DNA from: Alphaproteobacteria bacterium
Lineage (GTDB): Bacteria; Pseudomonadota; Alphaproteobacteria; Elsterales; Elsteraceae
Assembly (NCBI GenBank): GCA_013297545.1
Contig: JAAFHH010000231.1
Coordinates: forward strand, 1 to 5,619
Direction of reading: 5' to 3'
DNA length: 5,619 nucleotides
The notes under the pieces were generated by a model. The model ran no database searches and was not told the DNA's origin. It was given only the letters and a program-made list of their open reading frames with translations. Each line of letters starts with the position of its first letter. The first letter of the stretch is position 1. This document shows, in pieces, positions 1 through 5,619 of the stretch. A program made the position numbers and the translations under genes.

Positions 1-6
1 TGCGCC

Positions 7-33
7 AAACGCCGGCCGCGCAAGCGACCGGCG
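7..33 (-). terminator. Intrinsic terminator after maeB
   Basis: Read on the minus strand, a 10-bp stem (24-33 pairing with 10-19, one G-U wobble) closes a TTGC tetraloop and is followed by TTT. It starts 10 bases after the maeB stop codon and points the right way to end that transcript. The T tract is short, so termination may be incomplete or assisted, but stem length and position fit a Rho-independent terminator well. Confidence 0.65.
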
Positions 34-43
34 GCGGGCGAGC

Positions 44-2329
44 TCAGCCAAACCCTTTCGGACGCCGCGCTTGCGCGTTTGTGACGGCGACCGCGGTCAT
101 GTTGACCAGGCCGCGCACCGACACCGCGGCACCGACGACGTGGGCGGACTCCGCACCGCCCAGCAGGATTGGGCCGATCGACAAGCCATCACCCAGCACC
201 CGCAAGGTCGAGAAGGTGATGTTGGCCGCATCCGCGTTCGGCATCACCAGCAGGTTCGCTTGGCCCTTCAGGCGCGAATGCGGGAAGATCTGCCGGCGGA
301 TGTCTTCGGACAGCGCCGCATCGGCCTGCATCTCGCCGTCGATTTCCAAGCTCGGTGCCGCCTTCTCGATCAGGGTCAGCGCGCGGCGCAGTTTCTGGGC
401 GGAGCTGAACTCGGACGAGCCGAAGTTCGAATGCGAGACCAGCGCCACCTTCGGCGTCAAACCAAACCGCCGCACTTCTTCGGCGGCGAGCAGGGTCATC
501 TCCGCGATTTCCTCCGCCGTCGGGTCGTTGCGCACGTGGGTGTCGCACACGAAGAAGATGCCGGCGGGCAGGATCAAAACCGACAGGCCGGCAAAGCCGC
601 TGACTGAGGGCGCGCGGCCCAGGATGTCATCGATCGTGCGCACATGGGTGGCAAACCGGCCGTTCACGCCCGCCACCATCGCATCAGCCTCGCCGCGCCG
701 CACCATCATGGCGGCAATCGCCGAATTGTGCGTGCGCATGATCGTGCGCGCGTCGTCTTCGGTCACCCCGCGCCGTTCCATCAGTTCGTGGTAGGCGGTC
801 CAGTAGGCGTGAAAGCGCTTGTCGTTGTCCGGGTTGGTGATCTCCACCTGCTGACCCAGCCGCATGCGCAGGCCGAGCTTGGCAATCCGGCGCTCGATCA
901 CGTCCGGCCGGCCGATCAGTACCGGGCGCGCGAGGCCGTCATCGATCACGGTCTGCACGGCGCGCAGCACGCGCTCATCCTCGCCTTCCGCGAACGCGAC
1001 GCGCCGGGGATCGGCCTTCGCCTGTTCGAACACCGGCCGCATCACGAGGCCGGAGCGGAACACGAACTGTGTCAGCCGCTGCTTGTAGGCCGCGATGTCG
1101 GCGATCGGCCGGGTCGCAACCCCACTCGCCATCGCGGCTTCCGCAACCGCGGACGACACCTCGACGATGAGCCGCGGGTCGAACGGCTTCGGGATCAGGA
1201 ATTCCTTGCCGAAGGTCAGCGACTGGTCGCCGTACGCCTTGGCGACGATTTCGGACGGCTCGGCCAGCGCCAAATCCGCGATCGCCTTCACGCAGGCAAC
1301 CTTCATCGCCTCGTTGATCGTGGTCGCCCCGTCATCGAGCGCACCGCGGAAGATGAAGGGAAAGCCCAGCACATTGTTGACCTGGTTCGGATAGTCCGAC
1401 CGGCCGGTCGCGATCACGGCGTCATCGCGCACCGCTTTGATTTCTTCGGGCAGGATTTCCGGCGTCGGGTTCGCCAGTGCCAGGATCAAGGGCTTCGGCG
1501 CCATCGCCGCCACCATGTCCTGCTTCAGCACCCGCGGCGCCGACAGGCCAAGGAACACGTCCGCCCCGCCGATCACCTCACCCAGCGTACGGGCGTCGGT
1601 TGCCTTGGCGTAGCGGGCTTTGCGCTTGTCCATCAGCTCGTTGCGGCCCTCATACACCAGGCCGACGATGTCAGTGACCCAGATGTTCTCAATCGGCATG
1701 CCGAGGTCGACCAGGAGGTCCAAGCACGCGAGGGCGGCCGCACCCGCACCCGAGGTCACGAGCTTGACCGACTTCAGATCTTTGCCGACCACCCGCAAGC
1801 CATTGAGGATCGCCGCCGAGACGATGATTGCGGTGCCGTGCTGATCGTCATGGAATACCGGGATGCCCATGCGCTCGCGCAGCTTGGCTTCGATCTCGAA
1901 GCACTCCGGCGCCTTGATATCTTCAAGGTTGATGCCGCCGAAGGACGGCTCCAGGCTCGCGATGATGTCGACCAGCTTGTCGGGATCAAGCTCATCGATC
2001 TCGATGTCGAACACATCGATACCGGCGAACTTCTTGAACAGGACAGCCTTGCCTTCCATCACCGGCTTGGCGGCGAGCGGCCCGATTGCGCCGAGGCCGA
2101 GGACGGCCGTGCCGTTGGTCACCACCGCGACCAGATTGCCGCGCGCGGTTAGGCTCGCTGCTTCCGTCGGGTCCTTGACGATCGCCTCGCAGGCCGCGGC
2201 CACGCCTGGCGTGTAGGCGAGGGCCAGATCGCGCTGGGTGTTCAGCGGTTTGGTGGCGACGACGCCGATCTTCCCGGCTGGGCTCGCACGGTGATAGTCG
2301 AGGGCGGCTTGGGCGACGTCTTCCGGCAT
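44..2329 (-). CDS. maeB: NADP-dependent malic enzyme with C-terminal phosphotransacetylase-like domain
   Basis: Oxidatively decarboxylates malate to pyruvate in the cytosol, producing reduced cofactor and linking the TCA cycle to pyruvate and acetyl-CoA. The protein has 761 residues, normal for the chimeric MaeB class. The malic enzyme part covers about residues 15-425: LAYTPGVA (38-45, with the conserved Tyr), Lys94 in the MEGKA stretch, metal-site acidic residues in NLEDIKAP (134-141) and FHDDQHGT (159-166), and the nucleotide-binding loop SGAGAAA (193-199). Residues about 430-755 form a phosphotransacetylase-like domain (FAEGEDERVLRA, VNGRFATHVRTIDDIL, VSHSNFGSS, MPNADAANI). In characterised relatives, such as the Sinorhizobium meliloti malic enzymes, this domain lacks acetyltransferase activity and serves assembly or acetyl-CoA regulation. 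The ATG start is preceded by AAAAGGAT about 7 bases upstream. NADP rather than NAD preference is inferred from the family and not proven by sequence. The frame is intact. Confidence 0.95.
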   Translation of the reverse strand: MPEDVAQAALDYHRASPAGKIGVVATKPLNTQRDLALAYTPGVAAACEAIVKDPTEAASLTARGNLVAVVTNGTAVLGLGAIGPLAAKPVMEGKAVLFKKFAGIDVFDIEIDELDPDKLVDIIASLEPSFGGINLEDIKAPECFEIEAKLRERMGIPVFHDDQHGTAIIVSAAILNGLRVVGKDLKSVKLVTSGAGAAALACLDLLVDLGMPIENIWVTDIVGLVYEGRNELMDKRKARYAKATDARTLGEVIGGADVFLGLSAPRVLKQDMVAAMAPKPLILALANPTPEILPEEIKAVRDDAVIATGRSDYPNQVNNVLGFPFIFRGALDDGATTINEAMKVACVKAIADLALAEPSEIVAKAYGDQSLTFGKEFLIPKPFDPRLIVEVSSAVAEAAMASGVATRPIADIAAYKQRLTQFVFRSGLVMRPVFEQAKADPRRVAFAEGEDERVLRAVQTVIDDGLARPVLIGRPDVIERRIAKLGLRMRLGQQVEITNPDNDKRFHAYWTAYHELMERRGVTEDDARTIMRTHNSAIAAMMVRRGEADAMVAGVNGRFATHVRTIDDILGRAPSVSGFAGLSVLILPAGIFFVCDTHVRNDPTAEEIAEMTLLAAEEVRRFGLTPKVALVSHSNFGSSEFSSAQKLRRALTLIEKAAPSLEIDGEMQADAALSEDIRRQIFPHSRLKGQANLLVMPNADAANITFSTLRVLGDGLSIGPILLGGAESAHVVGAAVSVRGLVNMTAVAVTNAQARRPKGFG

Positions 2330-2356
2330 CGGGCGATCCTTTTAGCGGATACGAAA

Positions 2357-2380
2357 ACGGCCCGCCTAGGGGCGGGCCGT
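2357..2380 (-). terminator. Intrinsic terminator after tRNA-Leu, in the maeB leader
   Basis: A perfect 10-bp inverted repeat (2357-2366 and 2371-2380) with a 4-base loop, almost all G-C. On the minus strand it is followed by TTTTCG, the T tract beginning with the last stem base. It begins 9 bases after the CCA end of the tRNA gene and so most likely ends the tRNA transcript. Its downstream edge lies only 27 bases before the maeB ATG, so it also sits in the maeB leader and would reduce read-through into that gene. Confidence 0.8.
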
Positions 2381-2389
2381 CGCAATTCA

Positions 2390-2476
2390 TGGTGCGGTTG
2401 AGAAGACTCGAACTTCCACGGGATTTCTCCCACAACGACCTCAACGTTGCGCGTCTACCAGTTCCGCCACAACCGC
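2390..2476 (-). tRNA. tRNA-Leu (anticodon GAG), CCA encoded
   Basis: The 87-nt cloverleaf reads on the minus strand. The acceptor stem GCGGTTG pairs fully with CAACCGC, followed by discriminator A and a genome-encoded CCA (2390-2392). The anticodon stem CAACG/CGTTG holds the loop TTGAGGT with anticodon GAG (plus-strand positions 2440-2442), which reads CUC and CUU leucine codons. A long variable arm with a GGGA-GAAA-TCCC hairpin marks it as class II, as expected for leucine. The T arm is GGAAG-TTCGAGT-CTTCT with one G-U pair. Nothing suggests a pseudogene. It lies head to head with lipB and upstream of maeB on the same strand. Confidence 0.97.
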
Positions 2477-2515
2477 ATACCCTCGGGCGCGGAGGCCGCT
2501 TGCCAAGGGAGCGGC

Positions 2516-2544
2516 TTCGTACCAAAACCATGTGCCCGAGACAA
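2516..2544 (-). promoter_or_regulatory. Candidate sigma-70-type promoter for tRNA-Leu
   Basis: On the minus strand TTGTCT (2539-2544) lies 17 bases before TACGAA (2516-2521). This matches TTGaca/TAtaAt partially, with ideal spacing. Transcription would start near 2509 and give a leader of about 33 bases before the tRNA 5' end, a reasonable precursor. The -10 match is poor, so this is the best candidate in the divergent region and not a secure call. Confidence 0.35.
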
Positions 2545-2553
2545 GGGTTTCGC

Positions 2554-2557
2554 GAGG
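2554..2557 (+). promoter_or_regulatory. Ribosome binding site that sets the lipB start
   Basis: GAGG lies 6 bases upstream of the in-frame TTG at 2564. It is the only Shine-Dalgarno-like element I see before the conserved part of LipB and is the main reason for choosing the TTG start. The other upstream in-frame start candidate, a TTG at 2447, lies inside the antisense of the tRNA gene. Confidence 0.5.
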
Positions 2558-2563
2558 CTTGAT

Positions 2564-3205
2564 TTGGATTGCCCCATACCTGCCCCAATTGCGTGGGAAA
2601 CCGCGCCTGCGCTGGTGGAATACACAGCCGCCGTCGCACGGATGGAAGCGCAGGCCGAAGCGATCCGGGCTGGCACGGCCGGCGAACTCGTCTGGTTGGT
2701 CGAACACCCGCCGCTCTACACCGCCGGCACCAGCGCGCAGGCCGATGATCTGTTGGACGCGCAGTTCCCCGTGCACAAAAGCGGGCGCGGTGGCCAGTAC
2801 ACCTACCACGGCCCGGGCCAGCGGGTGGTCTACGTCATGCTCGACCTCGCAAGCCGCGGCCCCGATGTCCGCGGCCACGTCCAGCGCCTCGAACGCTGGA
2901 TGATCGCGACCTTGGCCTGCTTTGGCGTCGAGGGGGTCACGCGCTGCGACCGGATCGGTGTCTGGGTCGTGCAGCCGGGTGGCCGCGAAGACAAGATCGG
3001 TGCCATTGGCGTGCGGGTGCGCCGCTGGGTCACGCTCCACGGCATGGCGCTCAATGTGGCGCCGGACCTCAGCCACTTCGGCGGCATCGTGCCCTGCGGC
3101 ATTCGCCAGCATGGTGTCACGTCGTTGCACGCCCTTGGCGTGACGGCGACCATGGCGGAGGTCGACGCCGCGTTGGCGAGCACGTTCGGGCCGATCTTCG
3201 GATGA
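2564..3205 (+). CDS. lipB: Octanoyl-[acyl-carrier-protein]:protein N-octanoyltransferase (lipoate biosynthesis)
   Basis: Transfers octanoyl groups from acyl carrier protein to lipoyl-domain lysines of the 2-oxoacid dehydrogenases and glycine cleavage H protein; LipA then inserts sulfur. It acts in the cytosol. From the TTG start the product has 213 residues, normal for the family. Visible motifs are WLVEHPPLYTAGTS (44-57), RGGQYTYHGPGQ (75-86), KIGAIGVRVRRW (from Lys144), HGMALNV and PCGI (Cys178). Lys144 and Cys178 correspond to the acyltransferase catalytic pair, described as Lys142/Cys176 in Mycobacterium tuberculosis LipB. Glycine after KI replaces a commoner alanine, a position that varies in the family. 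The frame stays open upstream to 2447, but that part is antisense to tRNA-Leu and shows no family similarity. The stop overlaps the next start (ATGA). Function is secure; the exact start is moderately sure. Confidence 0.93.
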   Translation: MDCPIPAPIAWETAPALVEYTAAVARMEAQAEAIRAGTAGELVWLVEHPPLYTAGTSAQADDLLDAQFPVHKSGRGGQYTYHGPGQRVVYVMLDLASRGPDVRGHVQRLERWMIATLACFGVEGVTRCDRIGVWVVQPGGREDKIGAIGVRVRRWVTLHGMALNVAPDLSHFGGIVPCGIRQHGVTSLHALGVTATMAEVDAALASTFGPIFG

Positions 3206-4035
3206 GTGTCGCCCGGTTCGGCGTGTCAGTCAGCCCCACTGCCGGGCGCTTCCTAACCGCAACCCAGGGATTTCTCGAAGCCGATGAGGCCGGCAACTGC
3301 CTGCTGCTGTCGATTCTCGACCGTTTGGCGACGGTGGCGGTACCACCCCCGCACCATCTGGCGGCGGCCACCACCGCGAGGGGACCAAGCGCGGTTGCGA
3401 TTTGGCGCAGCCAACGCGCCATGGTCTCGCGCGGGCCAGCGCGGGCGCTGATCACGCTGGCCGAAGACTTGGCGAGCCGCCGCTTGCCGACGGTGGGTGC
3501 GGTGATCCCGCTGCCCGATGGCGAGGCGTTCTTGGCGCGGCTGAGTGCGGCTGCCGGCCTTGCCCCGATCAGCCGCCAGCACCAGCGCCTGCACCGGATC
3601 GACCGGGTGACGCCGCCCGCTCACCCTGCCCCCGGCAGCTTACGTCTTGCGCACAAGGCCGATGTGCCGGGCCTGGAGACCTGGCTCGACGCGTTCTGCC
3701 TGGAAGCGCGGATCGAGCGCACGCCGAACCACGCGGCCACGCTGGTTGGCTTGAAAAAGCTGTTCGTCTGGCAGACCGACCGGCCGGTCGCGATTGCCGC
3801 GGTCGTCGGGGGGACGCGGCAGTCCAAGCGCATCGGCTTGGTGTTCACGCCAGTGGCCGAGCGCGGCCACGGCTATGCCTCCACCCTGGTCGCTACCCTG
3901 TCGGCCCGGCTGCTAACCAAAACCCGGTTCGCGACCCTGGTGACCGATCTCGACAACCCGGTGTCGAACCGGCTCTACGCTCGGCTTGGCTACCAACCGT
4001 GTGGCGACATCGACTCGGTCACCCTGCAGCCGTGA
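3202..4035 (+). CDS. GNAT-family N-acetyltransferase, substrate unknown
   Basis: A predicted acetyl-CoA-dependent acyltransferase of 277 residues. The C-terminal half (about 145-275) is a GNAT domain. The acetyl-CoA pyrophosphate loop is RGHGYA (221-226), preceded by the strand RIGLVFTP, and motif B follows as DNPVSNRLYARLGY (251-264), with the conserved Asn, Ser-Asn, Tyr and Gly-Tyr. The N-terminal half (1-140) begins with a FLEADEAGNCLLLSIL helix typical of the larger predicted GNAT proteins (COG3393-like), which may carry a degenerate first GNAT-like fold. The ATG overlaps the lipB stop by 4 bases and has no strong ribosome binding site of its own, so translation is probably coupled to lipB. 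No signal peptide or membrane segment is visible. The domain call is firm. The substrate cannot be deduced, and a link to lipoate metabolism would be inference from the operon only. Confidence 0.85.
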   Translation: MSVARFGVSVSPTAGRFLTATQGFLEADEAGNCLLLSILDRLATVAVPPPHHLAAATTARGPSAVAIWRSQRAMVSRGPARALITLAEDLASRRLPTVGAVIPLPDGEAFLARLSAAAGLAPISRQHQRLHRIDRVTPPAHPAPGSLRLAHKADVPGLETWLDAFCLEARIERTPNHAATLVGLKKLFVWQTDRPVAIAAVVGGTRQSKRIGLVFTPVAERGHGYASTLVATLSARLLTKTRFATLVTDLDNPVSNRLYARLGYQPCGDIDSVTLQP

Positions 4036-4117
4036 GCCTCAGTCATTTGGTATAGATGGTTTTCCGGGCTGCGCCGTTGCCAGGGGTGGCATAGTATCCT
4101 GGCCTGAAAGAGCGTGT

Positions 4118-4143
4118 CGCGTGGCCCCCGCGCGTGGCCGCCC
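4118..4143 (+). repeat. Tandem 13-base direct repeat before the RTX gene
   Basis: Two adjacent units, 4118-4130 and 4131-4143, share CGCGTGGCC followed by a C-rich end that differs at two positions. They end directly at the ribosome binding site of the RTX gene. They could be a binding site, a leader structure or a small tandem duplication in GC-rich DNA. Only the repeat itself is seen. Confidence 0.5.
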
Positions 4144-4148
4144 GGGAG
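4144..4148 (+). promoter_or_regulatory. Ribosome binding site of the RTX gene
   Basis: GGGAG lies 7 bases before the ATG at 4156 and supports that start. A GTG codon stands directly before the ATG in frame (4153) but has worse spacing. Confidence 0.6.
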
Positions 4149-4155
4149 ATGTGTG

Positions 4156-5619
4156 ATGGCGGTTGGTAACACAGTCGATTGGTCGGCCAACTACAGTTCT
4201 TTGACCGGGTCGTTGTTCACGCCCGGCCCGAACGAGCTTTACCTCGACCGCAGCGACCTGCTCACCATCACGCTGGCGACCAAGGCGCCGTCGTCGAGCG
4301 ACATCATTGATGGCGAAACGGACAACGCCGCCCTCATTTCCGATACGCTGGAAATCATTGGCGAGACCACCAAGACCGCGATCAATTTCGCCGATTTTGC
4401 CGGTGTGTCGGGCTTCGAATTCATCGTCCTCGATCCCGGCAGTGCGACCAGCTTCACCGCGACGCTGACGTCCACCTTCGTTGCGCACAACACTGATCTG
4501 GTCACCAACTGGTTCCAAATCTCGTCACACGAAAACACCACCGCGCCTGTGAAGATCGACGCCTCGGCCGTGACGGCCGCTTCGGCTGCGACGGTGCTGG
4601 TCCGGCTCGGCAACGGCAACGACACCTATCTTGGCTACGCCGGTTCAGAATATCTTGAGCTGTTCGATGCCCAATACGGTGGTGGCAACGATTCCATCAG
4701 CCTTGGCGATGGGAACGACACCCTGGTCGCGAGCCTGCTCTATCTCGATAACCTCGACACGATCGATGGCGGTGCTGGCACCAAGGATGAACTGGCGTTC
4801 TACAGCGGCACCACGATCACCACGGGCACGGCTGCGTTTGACAACGTCACGGGCTTTGAGCGCTTTGCCTTCGGCTTCGACAGCGGTGGTGTGTTCAGCG
4901 TCACCCTAGACGATGCGCTGATGCCGAAGCTGACCGGCAACACCTTTACAGTCGCGATCGGCTCTCAGTTGAGCGGTGGTGCGGACACGCTGGTCATCAA
5001 TGGTTCGGCGCTGACAGCCGGCAAAGCCATCAACGTGGTGTCCAACTACGCTCAGGGCAGTGCCTCGATGACGCTGACCGGCGGGGCGGGCGACGACACG
5101 CTGCGCGCTGGCGACTCGAGCGGCACGATGAGCCTCATCGGCGGCGCCGGCGCGGACAGCTTGCTTGGCGGCGCTACAGCCGCTGATTTCAGCGGTGGCG
5201 CCGGTGCCGATACGGTGCTCGCCAGCCTTGGCAACGACACCGTGGCCGGCGGCAGCGAAAACGACCTGTTGATGGGCTTCGCTGGCGATGACGTCATGGT
5301 GGGCGACGGCGGGGCCGATACGCTGTTTGGCGGCGCCAACGCGGATTCGCTGGTTGGCGGCGCTGGCAACGATTCCCTTGATGGCGGCCTTGGCGACGAC
5401 ACGCTGGTCGCCGCGACGGGCGGCAGTCAAGGCATCGACACGCTGACCGGCGGCTCCGGCGCGGATGTGTTCCAGATCTTCCATGGCGGCGACTGGGTCA
5501 TTACAGACTTCGCCTATGGCGACAAGATCGCGCTGTTCTACTTGGGAACACCCTTTACCCAAGCCGCGACGCCGTCCGCGGTTGGCGCCAGCATGCCGCA
5601 GGGCGGATGGTGGGTTGAT
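4156..5619 (+). CDS. RTX (hemolysin-type) calcium-binding protein, 3' end beyond the window
   Basis: The frame is open from the ATG to the last base, 488 codons with no stop, so the C-terminus is missing. Residues 1-150 match no domain I recognise and are rich in Thr, Ser, Ala and Asp. Two early RTX-like clusters follow (GNGNDTYLG at 152-160, GGGNDSISLGDGNDTLVA at 175-192). Next comes a beta-rich segment with DTIDGGAGTKDEL (201-213) and NVTGFERFAF, often seen between RTX blocks. Residues 309-440 hold the main array of about ten degenerate GGxGxDxLx nonapeptides, which in this family bind Ca2+ as a parallel beta roll after secretion. GDWVITDFAYGDKIAL (445-460) resembles the serralysin-type region after RTX arrays. 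No signal peptide or zinc-protease motif (HExxH) is visible. Type I secretion through a C-terminal signal is expected from the family, but no transporter genes lie in the window. Function (adhesin, surface layer, enzyme) is unknown. Confidence 0.88.
   Translation, partial: MAVGNTVDWSANYSSLTGSLFTPGPNELYLDRSDLLTITLATKAPSSSDIIDGETDNAALISDTLEIIGETTKTAINFADFAGVSGFEFIVLDPGSATSFTATLTSTFVAHNTDLVTNWFQISSHENTTAPVKIDASAVTAASAATVLVRLGNGNDTYLGYAGSEYLELFDAQYGGGNDSISLGDGNDTLVASLLYLDNLDTIDGGAGTKDELAFYSGTTITTGTAAFDNVTGFERFAFGFDSGGVFSVTLDDALMPKLTGNTFTVAIGSQLSGGADTLVINGSALTAGKAINVVSNYAQGSASMTLTGGAGDDTLRAGDSSGTMSLIGGAGADSLLGGATAADFSGGAGADTVLASLGNDTVAGGSENDLLMGFAGDDVMVGDGGADTLFGGANADSLVGGAGNDSLDGGLGDDTLVAATGGSQGIDTLTGGSGADVFQIFHGGDWVITDFAYGDKIALFYLGTPFTQAATPSAVGASMPQGGWWVD
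4609..4731 (+). repeat. Early degenerate RTX-like motifs
   Basis: Residues 152-192 of the RTX protein contain three NDT/NDS motifs (GNGNDTYLG, GGGNDSISL, GDGNDTLVA). The last two are adjacent nine-residue units with the RTX pattern. They form a small separate block more than 100 residues before the main array. Confidence 0.6.
5080..5475 (+). repeat. Main RTX nonapeptide array
   Basis: Coding repeats for residues 309-440 of the RTX protein. Clear units are GGAGDDTLR, GGAGADSLL, GGAGADTVL, GGSENDLLM, GFAGDDVMV, GDGGADTLF, GGANADSLV, GGAGNDSLD, GGLGDDTLV and GGSGADVFQ. Units from 365 to 418 run consecutively and earlier ones are separated by insertions. Several have Ala or Asn at the glycine or aspartate positions that bind Ca2+, so binding strength may vary along the array. 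DNA identity between units is moderate, which suggests an old array. Confidence 0.85.

Larger units (their letters stand above)
4036..4155 (+). promoter_or_regulatory. Intergenic leader of the RTX gene with repeats and weak promoter candidates
   Basis: This 120-base gap should contain the RTX promoter. TATAGA (4051-4056) and TAGTAT (4092-4097) resemble -10 boxes, but neither has a convincing -35 at 16-18 bases. An inverted repeat GCCAGG/CCTGGC (4079-4084 and 4098-4103) surrounds TAGTAT and could be an operator. Two near-identical 13-base units starting with CGCGTGGCC follow at 4118 and 4131. No terminator with a T tract is visible after the GNAT gene, so partial read-through is possible. Confidence 0.25.

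Noticed and set aside
644..2152. A 502-codon open frame antisense to maeB, plus shorter ones at 71-607 and 81-794
   Set aside because: They are low-complexity, Arg/His/Gly-rich or Ser/Arg-rich translations typical of the opposite strand of high-GC genes, and the opposite frame encodes an unmistakable malic enzyme.
2390..2476. The tRNA gene as an integration (attachment) site for a mobile element
   Set aside because: tRNA genes often serve so, but no integrase, no duplicated tRNA 3' end and no mobile genes are seen in the window.
3202..4035. The GNAT gene as an HlyC-like activating acyltransferase for the nearby RTX protein
   Set aside because: It has a canonical acetyl-CoA GNAT loop, is coupled to lipB, and lies in a different transcription unit. 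The RTX protein shows no pore-forming toxin region in its visible part.
5080..5475. Repetitive DNA that could suggest a CRISPR array or tandem satellite
   Set aside because: The periodicity follows codons of nine-residue protein repeats, unit identity is only moderate, and there are no constant repeats separated by unique spacers.
4906..5562. A 218-codon minus-strand frame, and another at 5052-5402, opposite the RTX array
   Set aside because: Their repetitive Ala/Pro/Ser or Ala/Val/Arg sequences are mirror images of the RTX codons. The plus strand has an uninterrupted RTX protein.
4156..5619. RTX protein as a serralysin-type metalloprotease
   Set aside because: The visible 488 residues contain no HExxHxxGxxH zinc motif. 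Only the post-array segment resembles that family.

Overview
This GC-rich window, with strong third-position G/C bias, looks like chromosomal DNA of an alphaproteobacterium, possibly Rhodospirillales-like. The placement rests on the chimeric malic enzyme/phosphotransacetylase-type protein, the alphaproteobacterial style of the LipB motifs (EHPPLYTAGTSA, RGGQYTYHGPGQ) and the large RTX protein. The genus cannot be read from the sequence.

Left part, minus strand (1-2544): a probable promoter, a tRNA-Leu(GAG) gene with encoded CCA, an intrinsic terminator, the malic enzyme gene maeB, and a second hairpin terminator. maeB begins only 27 bases after the tRNA terminator hairpin, so how it is transcribed is an open question. 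Right part, plus strand (2564-4035): lipB, diverging from the tRNA gene, overlaps by 4 bases (ATGA) with a gene for a GNAT-family acetyltransferase, giving a two-gene operon. The ORF covering lipB extends upstream into the antisense of the tRNA gene, but a TTG at 2564 with a GAGG ribosome binding site gives a normal LipB length and puts the catalytic Lys and Cys where the family has them.

After a 120-base intergenic region with short direct and inverted repeats, a plus-strand reading frame opens at 4156 and runs to the end of the window without a stop (488 codons). It encodes a Ca2+-binding RTX protein with degenerate GGxGxDxLx nonapeptides, no N-terminal signal peptide and an N-terminal region I do not recognise. 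Its C-terminus lies outside the window.

The first part is central metabolism (malate to pyruvate, lipoate synthesis) plus a tRNA; the last gene belongs to the secreted accessory repertoire. I see no CRISPR array, insertion sequence, integrase or defence genes. The least described items are the N-terminal region of the RTX protein, the GNAT enzyme coupled to lipB, and the tRNA-terminator-maeB arrangement.
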